Source: Topomyia yanbarensis
Lineage: Eukaryota > Arthropoda > Insecta > Diptera > Culicidae
Length of the DNA: 64,000 nt
Assembly: GCF_030247195.1 (NCBI RefSeq)
Contig: NC_080671.1
Coordinates: 211,886,361 to 211,950,360 of the forward strand
Direction: 5' to 3'
The position numbers were made by a program, and so were the translations under genes. Each line of letters starts with the position of its first letter. Positions within the stretch are counted from its first letter, which is position 1. The notes below the pieces were generated by a model. The model searched no databases. It was not told where the DNA came from and saw only the letters and a program-made list of their open reading frames with translations. Below, piece by piece: positions 23,047-33,507 of this stretch.

Positions 23047-23538
23047 TAATACATCGCTGTGTATCGAAATTGAATGTTAGCATCGCTGTGTATCGCCGTT
23101 GAGCATCCACGATGTAAGAATAAGAAGGCGTTCACTTTAGCATTAGCGTACACGCCACCGAACAACTACCTAAAATTCAGTACTTTTGACTCAATCTCGT
23201 GGTATCGTGCATGAAGGTAAAATTAGGTAAACCGTGTTGAAGGTAGTTTCCATTTAACTACGGCAAAAATAATAACTCAACCTTGAGTTTAATTTACTTA
23301 AATTTAAGTTGAATTTACCTAATTTTGAGTATACCTCAAACAACTTAAAAGTACTTTACTGCACGGAAGACCTCGACTGAGTCGAATCTCTCGTTTTGTT
23401 TTTGACAACACTAATAAGTGCGAAAGCGACGCACAGCTCAAAAGTACCTAAATTTAAGTTAAAAGAACGTATTCTGTAAGTTATTTTACGGTTGCGTGTA
23501 GACTGCAAATCAAGAACTCTATCCAGAATCTGGAGACA

Positions 23539-23706
23539 CCCAGTAAAGTTCAACCGGAAATGAGCCGGAATTTCGGCTGGTTCCAGTAAGTATTTCGGAT
23601 CCAGTGACACAATCCATTCTAACTAGAATCGGTTGTGTCACTGAAGCCGGTGTACTAACTGGAACCAGTCGTAATGCCGGCTCATTTCCGGTTGAACTTT
23701 ACTGGG
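23539..23706. repeat. palindromic element, copy 1 of 3
   Basis: This is a 168-base near-perfect palindrome with ends CCCAGTAAAGTTCAACCGG and its complement, centred on ATTCTAACTAGAAT. Inner arms share CCAGTGACACAA. It is the same family as 23727-23893 and 24025-24192. Confidence 0.8.
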
Positions 23707-23726
23707 CAGTAACGGCAACGCCACTT

Positions 23727-23893
23727 CCCAGTTAAGCTCAGCCGAAAATGAACTGGAATTCCGGTTGGTTCCAGTTCGCGTTCCGGCTCCAGTGACACAA
23801 CCGATTCTAGTTAGAATCGATTGTGTCATTGGAGCCGGAATACGAACTGGAACCAGCCAGAATTCCAGTTCAGTTCCGGTTGAACTTTACTGG
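23727..23893. repeat. palindromic element, copy 2 of 3
   Basis: This is a 167-base palindrome of the same family, with left end CCCAGTTAAGCTCAGCCG and right end TTGAACTTTACTGG, centred on ATTCTAGTTAGAAT. It lies 20 bases after copy 1. Confidence 0.8.
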
Positions 23894-24024
23894 ATTGCGG
23901 GTAAAGGTACTACCCGGTCTGCGTGGCAGGCAGAAAGTTGAGCAAAGCGAAATTGATGCTAGCAGAGTTTCTGCGAGCATTTTGCGCGATTTGTGCGAGA
24001 ATTCTGGCAACGAATTCGCTCAAA

Positions 24025-24192
24025 CCCAGTTAAGCTCAGCCGGAAATGAACCGGAATTCTGGCTGGTTCCAGTTCGTATTCCGGCTCCAGTGACACAACC
24101 GATTCTAGTTAGAATCGGTTGTGTCACTGGAGTTGGAATACGAACAGGAACCAGCCAGAATTCCAGTTCATTTCCGGCTGAACTTTACTGGG
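24025..24192. repeat. palindromic element, copy 3 of 3
   Basis: This is a 168-base palindrome of the same family. It is separated from copy 2 by 131 bases containing words also seen at 24193-24540 (TTTTGC.CGATT.GTGC, CAGAAAT), so it seems to be inserted in an older repeat. Confidence 0.8.
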
Positions 24193-24545
24193 AATGCAAC
24201 AACCGATTCTGACAGAAGCGGTTAAACCAACCGATGCTGCTCACTTTTATCCAGAATCCTGTCAGAAATGTACGGCCAAGATCTCTGCATGCTTCCTGCC
24301 ACATCTTTGTCAGATGTTTTGCTCGATTCGTGCTAAATTCTACCAGGTAGGAATTGCCAGGATCTTTGCACAGCTTATGTCCGAATTATGCCAGGGTTTA
24401 GCTCGGTTCCTGTCAAAATTTGCTAGAAAACGCGAGTGAAACTGAATTCGCCCTAGCTCAACTAACCTGACAGGATACGCGCAGAAATCTGACAGGGCTG
24501 CCAAACCAAGACTTACAGAAATCTAGCAGAGCGGTCTCTGCCAGA
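24193..24545. repeat. degenerate CAGAAATCTGACAG-type repeat
   Basis: Loose repeats of CTG.CAGAAATCTG and TTTGCTCG.TTCGTGC words fill this stretch and the spacer at 23894-24024. There is no gene, and the family is not identified. Confidence 0.45.
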
Positions 24546-24759
24546 AAATTTGCTCACTTTATATAACAGACCAGCGGGGAGAAAAACTGTAAAACTAGCA
24601 ACCATGGATGTAAACTGCCATCATGGAAGCTCCCATAAGCTTTGCATGGGCTTTCTCTTGCACTTCCCCTCTCAAAACCCTCATGCTCGTTTGGCTGCAC
24701 TTTTTGGCAGTCCGTTTGGCTGTAATTTTTGACACTTCGCTAGCTTTGTATAAAGTGTC

Positions 24760-25038
24760 TATCCAGCTTTTTACGTGCCATAATGGCGGTCTAAATTGTT
24801 CAGTTCGTAATACGTTTAATGACCCTTTTTGACAATAATCGTTTACGCCAGCTTGACAGCAACGCCCAGTTGAAGATGTCTGGCGTTCATTAAATAAACA
24901 TCCAACGCACTGAACTAACGTAGGATGGCTTAATCTCACTGAGCGGTTGACGTAAACGATTATTGTCAAAAGAGGTCATTAAACGTATTACGAACTGAAC
25001 AATTTAGACCGCCATTATGGCACGTAAAAAACTGGATA
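24760..25038. mobile_element. MITE with ~85-bp terminal inverted repeats
   Basis: The left arm 24760-24845 (TATCCAGCTTTTTACGTGCC onward, through AATGGCGGTCTAAATTG and CAATAATCGTTTACG) is mirrored by 24952-25038 almost perfectly. The middle is about 105 bases without coding sequence. I cannot fix the target duplication, so the superfamily is open. Confidence 0.75.
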
Positions 25039-25334
25039 GTACTTCCCATAGTGATGCACACACACATATCTAGGATGGGTTTTCAAAACGACCTATTGGC
25101 ATTTTGCTCGAACAGAGAAAATTAAGTTTGAAGTATGGTGAAAATTCTTTTAATTCCTATTTAGGAACTAAACCGTTTTAAATACTAAACAAATCGTTTA
25201 CGGTTTTGTTTTTTCCCTTGCTTTAGTAGTGTAATACGGTTGATATGAAATTGTAACGATTATTACTAGAAAAACTCTAGCAAGAGAACTGCGGAGAGAA
25301 AAACAGCATTTTTGGCAACGTATGCCCCGGCATT

Positions 25335-25575
25335 GTATGGCAACACCAGGGATACCAGGTATATTTTTTCAAATGTCTTAATATTTCATAAAAAATGTCT
25401 TCATTTGTCTTCAACGGGCAAGATTCTGAATCGGTTATTGATTTTGAGCCAGAATTCTGCCAAAAATCAGTCAGACTTCCGAACAAATTTGTCTTCAAAA
25501 TGAAAAACACGTCTTCACAACATTGAAATTCAAAATGAAGACAAATCTTCAAATCAGTCATCTTTGGGCAACACG
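25335..25575 (+). repeat. dispersed GAAGACA-rich repeat, copy B
   Basis: It is the inverted counterpart of 21840-22065, sharing GTCTTCAAAATGAAAAACAC and AACAAATTTGTCTTC. Confidence 0.65.
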
Positions 25576-25609
25576 TCCAATGTTATATATAACTTTGTAA
25601 CCTTATAAG

Positions 25610-25811
25610 GTAGTGGCGGATCCAGGGGGAGGGTCCTGCGGACAACCCCCCCCCTAATTTTTTAACCTCTTGAGAAATTTTAAAATAGTTTCTATTTTAA
25701 ATTCGTTCTAAACTCAAAATCATTCCAAACCAGATTCGACCACCAAAATTGATTTTAATTAAATGAGGTATATTACCCATATTCTCATTTTAAGCATATA
25801 CCTATTTTTCA
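25610..25811. repeat. GGCGGATCCAGG-type dispersed repeat fragment
   Basis: AGTGGCGGATCCAGGGGGAG and the following TTGAGAAATTTTAAAATAG resemble 47900-48005 (AGCGGCGGATCATGG, TTAAGAAATTTTAAACTAG). I take this as two members of one dispersed family. There is no gene. Confidence 0.5.
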
Positions 25812-26273
25812 GGCTCATCAAAGGAACCTATCTGCGAACCGACATTTGCCTCAGCTTCTTCGAATCGCCCTATCGGGCAAAAGCAAGCAAAGAAAAATCG
25901 AGACGACTTAGAATTGCGAAAGGTGGAAGCAATGGAGAACCTGGCAAAAGCAACTTTGGAGAAAAATAAAGTGATCGACATGGCGAATAGGATAAAACTA
26001 ATCACAACAGCGTTGGAAGGGTTGGACGACCTATCCAAACAACTAATAATATATGAAAAGGAAAAGCTTCTCGAATGCTTGCTAACCAGCCAAACCAATC
26101 CAACAAACACCAGCAATAAGGATTCATTTGAAGATGCATCCTTCGAATCAAGCTTCGAACCAATAAATGCGTCAGTTCAGGACGCTGATAACACATATGA
26201 AGACCGGTTTGAAACTGATGAACTAATCATATCAGATTGTAGCGACGAAGAGGAGGAGATGATCATCGCATAA
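25812..26273 (+). pseudogene. Harbinger-type Myb/SANT accessory protein, C-terminal exon
   Basis: An open frame follows a splice-acceptor-like TTTTTCAG at 25805-25812 and runs to TAA at 26271. It reads SSKEPICEPTFASASSNRPI, then GQKQAKKNRDD, a coiled basic/acidic helix (LRKVEAMENLAKATLEKNKV) and an acidic tail ending SDCSDEEEEMIIA. RPIG.K.AK followed by a charged helix is the signature of the NAM-associated or Myb/SANT-like second protein of PIF/Harbinger elements, which helps the transposase bind DNA. No upstream Myb exon or matching transposase is adjacent, so I treat it as an orphan exon. A domesticated host relative is the alternative. Confidence 0.5.
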
Positions 26274-26502
26274 GCTTTTTTAAATATCTATGTCGCAATA
26301 ATCTCATTACATAATTCCCCATAACATTACATTAAGTCGAGACAGGTTAACCCGTCTATTTTCGCATTAGCATATACTAGCCAAAACCATGTAATAAAAT
26401 TATCGATAAGTTTCAAGACAACTCCGAAATATAATCGAATGTAAGTAACCTAAGAAGATTCATTTGCAGTTGGACGTTGCTTTTTAAAATCTACACTATA
26501 AC

Positions 26503-26743
26503 CACAGACTAACAGATATAACACTGAGGTAATGTTTTTCCATTGGTGGCCTATTCCCATGTACTTACACATAAGTCAGCGCCGTCGTCACACATACGCT
26601 CACATTCCAGGAAGGCTGCCTGAACAATAAGCCTATACCTCACGGCTACCAGGCCCGATTCAGTGACGTTTCCACTTGGAGGTCAAATTCCAACATGAAA
26701 AGTAAAATTCACCCGTTCCGAACGTGCTCGTGGTTATTACTTT
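26503..26743. mobile_element. truncated MITE end (CACAGACTAACAG family)
   Basis: 26503-26525 matches the terminal inverted repeat of the MITE at 35779-36074 with one change. Inner words such as ACTGAGGTAATG, GTGG.CTATTCCC and TAAGTCAG.GCC also resemble that element. Only one end is present. The Ty3/gypsy element begins at 26744, so its insertion may have cut this copy. Confidence 0.5.
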
Positions 26744-27565
26744 ATCTTGAGAGAAAAAAGGCTTGCTGACCCACTAACAAAACCGAATAAAGTGCCTGAG
26801 GAACGAGAATCTGTGCAGACTTACCGCTCTACCGTCGTTGTTTCCTCCTCCGTCCCTTGGGTGCAGGGGTTCCGGCGTGCAACCTGGGCACGCGATTATT
26901 CACCTCCCGTACCTTGAGCCGTTCCACAGCAGCACTGACCAGCAAAATTCCCAATGGCTCCTTCGAGGTAATTGTCTCCTTCGATGTCGTCCCACCGAGC
27001 GCGTCTCTCGATCACTTTAGTGTGTGTGACCCACAGAACGCCGCGACCAATTATCACACAGGGTTTTCACTTGCGTCTCGGTCAGTCGTTTGCACTCGTT
27101 CGGTTGTTGGAACAATTGGCCAAGATACTTGAGTGCTGCCTTGTACTCCATCCGGTCGTTTTCACTCTTCGGTACTGCTGCCGTGATCGGCCAAATCAGG
27201 CCACTTTCTGCTTCTCGCCGGAATACCGAGTGTACACTTGCACCACCAAACGACAGGACCGACTCGTGCGATCACGGCAATGCTCACGCACAGGAAGACG
27301 AAATAAAACACCGACCGCGATTTAACTCCAGAACAAAAATCTGAAGCAGACTTTCACCGTCTTTTGCAGAACCTCGGTGGGCCGTCCGCACTCCACCGGC
27401 CCAGAAAATTTATGAACATGTGGTTTGCTTTTTTGGCAGTTCCAGTGCTGCCGTTATTTCGACAATCCATCGCGGGTGGGGTGCGTTCACGTGCGTGCTA
27501 CACACTCCCGTCTAATACCTCATTATGGCACTTATAATTACCCTTTACCCACTTTAAACGTAACA
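26744..27565 (-). repeat. Ty3/gypsy 3' LTR
   Basis: This 822-base copy reads TGTTACG to CTCTCAAGAT on the minus strand. It contains 15 bases (near 27052-27067, TATCACACAGGGTTT) that the 5' LTR lacks; otherwise the two look nearly identical. Confidence 0.92.
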
Positions 27566-28336
27566 CAACCCTACCCAGTGGCAAAATTTTTTCGTGAAGC
27601 ACGAAAGCGGTTCACGAAAAATTTCAAAAAACTTCTTACTTCTTTAAGAAGTGTACCGGAGACTGTGCTGATTACTAACATGAACACTAACTTCAAACAT
27701 ACAAGAGCCTAACAGCTGCTCTTCAAATCTTGAGCTCAAGACAAAACATAACTCTCCAAATCGTATACACAACAGACTTCATCTGCTCAGAATTGTGTAA
27801 TCGTGCGCCAACTATTTATGGCAAAAATGTCTCCGGTTCAGTTCTTGCTTGCATTTCCTCAAACTTCCACTGAGTAGCAACACTCAATGATCTTATCTAG
27901 TCTTAATGGCTAAATTAAACTAGAAGATCTACAAAAAACCATGCAAGATAATAAATGGTCTGAACGGCTCTGTGTTCAGAAAATCTCGAACTCTCATAAG
28001 ACTGAAAGTCTCATAAGAGGCGATCGTATATTCGAGGTATGAGAGGATTTAGTCTCTCCTATCACCACGAGTCCATGCAAGGGTTAAATTCATTTGGACT
28101 AGCCGCCTGAACGTCCGCGCCCCTGATTCGCGTTGCTTTAGAGATTTGTCGTGGTGACGCCTCCTCGACCAAATGAGACCTGTGATTCAATTTGAGTTTT
28201 GTGTCTACTGGACTGAAACGCGCGTCCAGTTTAGGAAGATTAATACCGATCTGTCGTGTTTTCATGCTTAACCATTGGGAACTGGCGCTGCTCATAGCTG
28301 TTTGTGCTTTTGCGGATCTGTCTAGTCTGCTTTCTC
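27566..28336 (-). other. Ty3/gypsy 3' non-coding segment
   Basis: I see no open frame of note. On the minus strand a G-rich GGGTAGGGTTG directly precedes the 3' LTR and could serve as the polypurine tract. Confidence 0.5.
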
Positions 28337-28828
28337 ACACCCGTCCGTTTTCTCTCGTTACGGTAACGGCAAGCCTGGGAGGCTTCAACTTGTTTCTCGA
28401 CGTGCGTCCGTTTTCTCTCGTTACGGTAACGGCAAGCCTGTGAGGCTTCAACTTGTTTCTCGACGTGCGTCCGTTTTCTCTCGCTACGGTAACGGTAAGC
28501 CTGGGAGGCTTCAGCTTGTTTCTCGACGTGCGTCCGTTTTCTCTCGCTACGGTAACGGTAAGCCTGAGAGGCTTCAGCTTGTTTCTCGACGTGCGTCCGT
28601 TTTCTCTCGCTACGGTAACGGTAAGCCTGGGAGGCATCAGCTTGTTTCTCGACGTGCGTCCGTTTTCTCTCGCTACGGTAACGGTAAGCCTGGAAGGCTT
28701 CAGCTTGTTTCTCGACGTGCGTCCGTTTTCTCTCGCTACGGTAACGGCAAGCCTGGGAGGCTTCAGCTTGTTTCTCGACGTGCGTCCGTTTTCTCTCGCT
28801 ACGGTAACGGCAAGCCTGGGAGGCTTAT
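28337..28828 (-). repeat. 63-bp tandem array, about eight units
   Basis: The exact period is 63 (for example, CGTGCGTCCG starts at 28401 and 28464). The unit includes CCGTTTTCTCTCG, ACGGTAACGG and AAGCCTGGGAGGCTTCA. Because 63 is a multiple of three, the array is open in several frames on both strands. On the element's sense (minus) strand it reads as a 21-residue basic repeat with TVARENGRTSRNKLKP. A real protein is not supported; the array lies downstream of pol inside the element. Confidence 0.85.
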
Positions 28829-29329
28829 ATCCTGCGCGTTTACGTCTGCTTCTTTCCCGCTCCGGTTGCGACAAGCCTGGATTGTTCAGCTGTTCCTCCT
28901 TTACTTCTGCACACCCGCCTCACTTTTGGGGCATTTTCTGCGGTCGTGAGCTCCCTGCAACTCGTTTCCAGTCTGCAGGGTACGATTTCACCCGAATCGT
29001 GAAGGATCCGCGCGGTTGCGCTTGCTTGTCGGTTTTTCACGTTCTGAAACGGCTCGCGCGCTTGCGCCAGTGACTTAGGTCCATGACTTAGTTTGATGTG
29101 TCACCATGAAGCAGCTTACCTATGAGATTGACTTTTGCTATGTCTGAGGAGTCCAGAGGGGTCCGCCTTCGTCGACCTGCACCCCTGTGCAACGGCTCAA
29201 GGTTTTCCCGAGACTCGCTCCGAAAGTTCCGTCTCTAGTTTGTGGTTACCTGCTTTCCTTCCTGTTGCGCTCGCGTGCTCGCTGGTCGATTCCTCTCGTT
29301 CCGAAATGGCGCGCCTGTTGTGGGCTTCT

Positions 29330-29800
29330 GCTTTCTTGAAATGCGTTTTCTCTCGAATCGCTAACGGCGTACCTGCTGGAGGCTTCTGCTTCCGACGTGC
29401 GTTTTCTCCCGAATCGCTAACGGCGTGCCTGCTGAAGGCTTCTGCTTCCGACGTGCGTTTTCTCCCGAATCGCTAACGGCGTGCCTGCTGAAGGCTTCTG
29501 CTTCCGACGTGCGTTTTCTCCCGAATCGCTAACGGTGTGCCTGCTGGAGGCTTCTGCTTCCGACGTGCGTTTTCTCCCGAATCGCTAACGGTGTGCCTGC
29601 TGGAGGCTTCTGCTTCCAACGTGCGTTTTCTCCCGAATCGCTAACGGTGTGCCTGTTGGAGGCTTCTGCTTCCGACGTGTGTTTTCTCCCGAATCGCTAA
29701 CGGTGTGCCTGTTGGAGGCTTCTGCTTTCTCGATGCACGGTTTCTCACGATCCGCTAACGGCATGCCCGCTAAGGCTTATATTTCTCGACGCACGGTTTC
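29330..29800 (-). repeat. 56-bp tandem array, about seven to eight units
   Basis: The period is 56 (GTTTTCTCCC at 29401, 29457 and 29513). The unit contains TTCTGCTTCCGACGTGCG, TCTCCCGAATCGCTAACGG and GTGCCTGCTG. It shares the GACGTGCG, TTTTCTC, TAACGG and GAGGCTTC order with the 63-bp array, so both seem to come from one ancestral module. Diverged single copies appear near 28980 and 30005. Confidence 0.85.
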
Positions 29801-30159
29801 TCCCGTTCCGAAAACGGCATGCCCGCTAAGGCTTACTGTCCTGATTGGTGGAAGTCCTGTCCCGTCCCTCACGTCTCGACAGCTGCTTGCTGCGACTGCG
29901 AGTTGTCATGGGCCTTCCTAGACAGCTCTTCAAGTCCAATTGACGCTGGCTGATGTGCCATGGTGGGGTGGTAGTTTGAAAAGTTATTGCTCGCCACACC
30001 ATGACAGGGCACGATTTATCCCGATCGGCTAACGGTGTTTCTGGAGCACTAAACTCGTGGTTAGCAGGTTGGAGCCTGCCGACATAGCTGAGCAAATTTC
30101 TTCTAATCGGCCTTTAGGTCCTTCGAGTGGTACCTTCCTACTTTTCCGGACGGAACATC

Positions 30160-31560
30160 CTACAGTTCATATAAGTTGGTACCCAAAACTTTCCGGATCA
30201 TAGCTGGCAAGAACTTCGGGTTCAGTTTCTGGTTGATGCGATCTACCTTCGATGATAGTCCGAACGACCTTCGCCAGACAAGATCTCCGACGTTGAACGC
30301 CACCGCTCTCGTACGCAGGTTATACCGTTTCTTCGATTTTTCGTGCGAGTTTCTGATCCGTTGCAACATGAATTCATGGATCCGCTTTAAATTCGACAAA
30401 CGCAGATCTTGCGCAAGCTTTAGATCCTGCGGCGTGTTGAGATCCTGTTGTTTGTACAGATCCGTATGCAGAATCAGCTCTCGGCCGAAGTTGGCAAAGT
30501 GCGGACTCACTCCCGTGACCTCGTGCTTCGCGCTATTGATGGCAGCTACGATCGATGCTAGATTTTCGTCCCAATTTCGATGATCTTCATCCAAAAGCGC
30601 TCTGATGCAAGTTATCAACACCCTGTTTACCCGCTCTGCATTGTTCACCATCGGGCAGTAATACGCTGTGGTCATATGCTCGGTGTTGTGCATCGCGAGA
30701 AGAGACCGGAATGCCAACGACATAAACTGCTTCCCGTTGTCCGTGAGAATGATCCTTGGCCGTGAGAATCGAAGGAATACTTCCTTTTCCAGAAAGTTAC
30801 ACATGGGCTCTGCATCTGCAGCGCGCATGGGTTGCGCAATAACGTACTTGGTTATCCAGTCGACTATTACCAAGATGACCGTGTTTCCCTTCTTCGATCT
30901 TGTGAATGGGCCGACGAAGTCAAGCGAAATCAGTTCCCACGGTATCCTGGCTGGTTTCAGCTTCCCCATGTCCGGCATCATTCGATGATTCGGAGCTTTG
31001 CTAGCTTTGCATACCTTGCAACCGCGCACGTGGCGGCCTATATCCTCTCGCATCTTCGGCCAGTAGAAGCCCGTTTGAATTTTCTGTAACGTTTTCTGGA
31101 ATCCCAGATGTGCTCCTGTGGCTGAGTCGTGAAACTTGCCTATCACTCCTGCTCGTTCATCTTTCGGCACCACCTTTTTCCACTTGTGTGCGACCTGTTC
31201 CAACTCGTCTTTGTATCGGCAGTTCTTAAACAGTTCGTTGGTGATGATTCGGAAGTCCGGGAACTTGTCTGGTTGCTTCTCCACGCTTGCTGCTAGCCGG
31301 TTGTACCAGCCGTCGTTGCTTGTGCTGATGGAGAAAGTCATCGATGCCACGATCCTTGACAGAGCGTTCGGAACCACGTTACACGATCCCTTGCGGTATT
31401 TGATTTCAAAGTCGAACGCGTTCAATCTCAGTATCCATCTGCACATCAGCGCCGTCGGATTCTTTATTGACCTCAGATATGACAACGCCGCATGGTCGCA
31501 AAATACCGTGAACCTAACGCCCTCTACGTATCCGCGGAACTTCTCAATCGCTCGTATCAC
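30160..31560 (-). pseudogene. Ty3/gypsy RNase H tail and integrase
   Basis: About 466 residues. It begins in the RNase H domain (IRAIEKFRGYVEG, FTVFCDHAALSYL, DFEIKYRKGSCNVVPNALSR). The integrase follows with an HHCC zinc domain (HDSATGAHLG, CKVCKASKAP) and the DDE core: LDFVGPF, ILTDNGKQF and NAERVNRVL. The tail has NVGDLVWRRSFGLSSKVD. A TAG at 30160-30162 comes early: the same frame continues to 30103 with a terminus typical of the family (GRYHSKDLK). Catalytic residues are intact, but the N-terminal RNase H part lies in another frame. Confidence 0.88.
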
Positions 31561-31562
31561 CG

Positions 31563-32657
31563 CTAAACATTCTCGTTCCGTGACGGAATAGTTCCGTTCG
31601 GAGAAGTTGACAGCTTTTGCGAAAAGAACGCAATCGGATGTTCCGCTCCATCCGCTTCCTGGGTTAAGACGGCACCAATTGCGACGTCACTGGCATCACA
31701 AGCTATGTAGAATGGTTTAGTATAATCCGGCATCGCAAGGACTGGCGCTGACACTAGCATAGACTTCAGCTTGACAAATGCATCCTCCGCAACTGGTGTC
31801 CATCGAAATTTGTTCCTTGTCTTCGTTAGCTCGGTCAATGGTACGGCGATTCTGGCGAAATCTTCGATGAATCTCCTGTACCAATTACACAACCCCAGAG
31901 AGCGTTGCACGTCTTTTCTGTTCTGTGGCGTCGGAAAATTCACGATGCAACTGATCTTCTCGTCATCTACCTTCCACCCGTCTTCATTCAGCACGTTCCC
32001 CAAGTATTTCAACTCCTGGCGGCAAAACTTCGATTTGTCCGGGGATATTGTGAGGTTCGCTAGTCGTAATCGTTCAGCCACCTTCCGCAGTGTTGCCAAA
32101 TGCTCCTCGAAGCTTCGCGAGCAAATGATTATGTCATCGAGGTAGTGAAACACCTGCGGCTCCAGATCTGCGAAGAGATGTGTCATTAAACGGGCTAGCG
32201 CTTGGCTTGCGGTGCACAAACCGAATGGCACGATCTTAAACTGGAAATAGCCTCGACCGGGAACCGTGAAGGCTGTTGCCGGACGAGAGGTTTTCTCGAG
32301 TGGCATTTGCCAAAAGGCGCCCTTCAGATCGATTGAAGATATATAGCGGCAGCCGCCGAGATTGCTGATGATCGAAGCGATCTGCGGAATTGGGCGTCCT
32401 TCGTTCACCATTATCGAGTTCAGGTGTCGCGCATCCAGACATACTCTGTACTGGCCTGTCTTTTTCTCCACTGCTACCAGTGGATTGTTCCAAGGGGAAA
32501 ACAGCGCTTCTTCTATGACATCAAGGGCTAACATCCGATCTATCTCCTTGTTCACTTCGTCTAGGACATATTTGGACATATGATAGCATCGCTGCTTTCT
32601 CGGCTTGGCGTCCCCGATATCGATCCGATGTGTGTATTTGTCGGTGCGTCCGATCAC
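31563..32657 (-). pseudogene. Ty3/gypsy reverse transcriptase
   Basis: About 364 residues with all RT landmarks: NPLVAVEKKTGQYRVCLDAR, SSIDLKGAFWQMPLE, GLCTASQALARLM and the catalytic FHYLDDIIICS. The connection (RSLGLCNWYRRFIEDFA) and the start of RNase H (KPFYIACDASDVAIGAVL) follow. A one-base shift near 31605 moves the rest of RNase H into the next frame. At its start it overlaps the end of the protease frame by a few bases in a different frame. Confidence 0.9.
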
Positions 32658-33499
32658 TCCGTTTTGCTTACTGGGAATGTGACCACCACCGCGTCTAATT
32701 CCCGCTGTTGTTTTCTGGTCAGCTCTCTCATCGGTTCAGAGCAACTTGTCTCCTCCTCCAACGCTAAATCCACCTTGTTGCACACGGCTCTTACTCCAAA
32801 CTTTTCCCAGAAGTTCATACCAAGAATGACACAATCCGGTAGCGAGGGAACGAGTAACATCGGTATTGTTTCGTTCCGATTATTGTAGGCGACTGGAAGC
32901 TTGACGAATTCGGCGATGTTTTGCTTGGTGCCGTCGGCCGTTTGGATCCCGCCACGCAGGAAACCCTTTTTCAGGTTTAGATCTTCGACGATTCTTACCG
33001 TACTTCCTCCGATTAACGAACAGTTTGCGCCGCTGTCTAGCAAACCCGTCAGCTGTCTTCCAAGTACCGAAATGTTTGCGTGAGGTCTATTGTCTCCATC
33101 CATGTTTATGATTATCGAGTTGATGTGTCGTAGTTCGGGAAATAATGAGGGACTGTAGAAGTTTTGCGAGGATGCTGATCCCTCTGTTATTGACTCCTCG
33201 CCTGTGCGTTTCCCTGCCCCGTCGAACAGATGGGACAGCTGCGAATCGAATAACCTTTGCGACCGCAACGGCAACAAAACAACACTGCTTGGGGCTTCGG
33301 ACAGTCGATGTCCGTCTTCATCACAGTTCCAGCATGATAGCGTTGGATGCCTTGATTCATCGTGTGGTTCTTGAACGTGAATGGGAGTCTGCTGGGGTTG
33401 CTGCTGCGACCGCGGTTGATTCTGCGTCAGCGGTTGTGGTATGTTGCTTACTGTGTTCGATGTTACGTGTCGCTCTTCTCTTCTTTGAAATGCCTCCAC
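32654..33499 (-). pseudogene. Ty3/gypsy Gag C-terminus and protease
   Basis: About 281 residues. A damaged zinc knuckle, CWNCDEDGH, lacks its last Cys, and a second knuckle-like run (CCRCGRKGY) lies in another frame near 33240. This points to two compensating shifts. The retropepsin follows with LTGLLDSGANCSLIGG and CVILGMNFWEKFG, with the usual DSG active site. The frame ends at 32654 where the RT frame begins. Confidence 0.85.
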
Positions 33500-33507
33500 G
33501 ACAGCAG

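Noticed and set aside
28335..29073. Long repetitive open frames on both strands (about 170-206 codons)
   Set aside because: A 63-bp tandem array stays open in several frames at once by arithmetic, so the frames are not evidence of a protein.
27566..30100. Envelope-like gene in the gypsy element
   Set aside because: No signal peptide, membrane segment or long non-repetitive frame exists on the sense strand downstream of pol.
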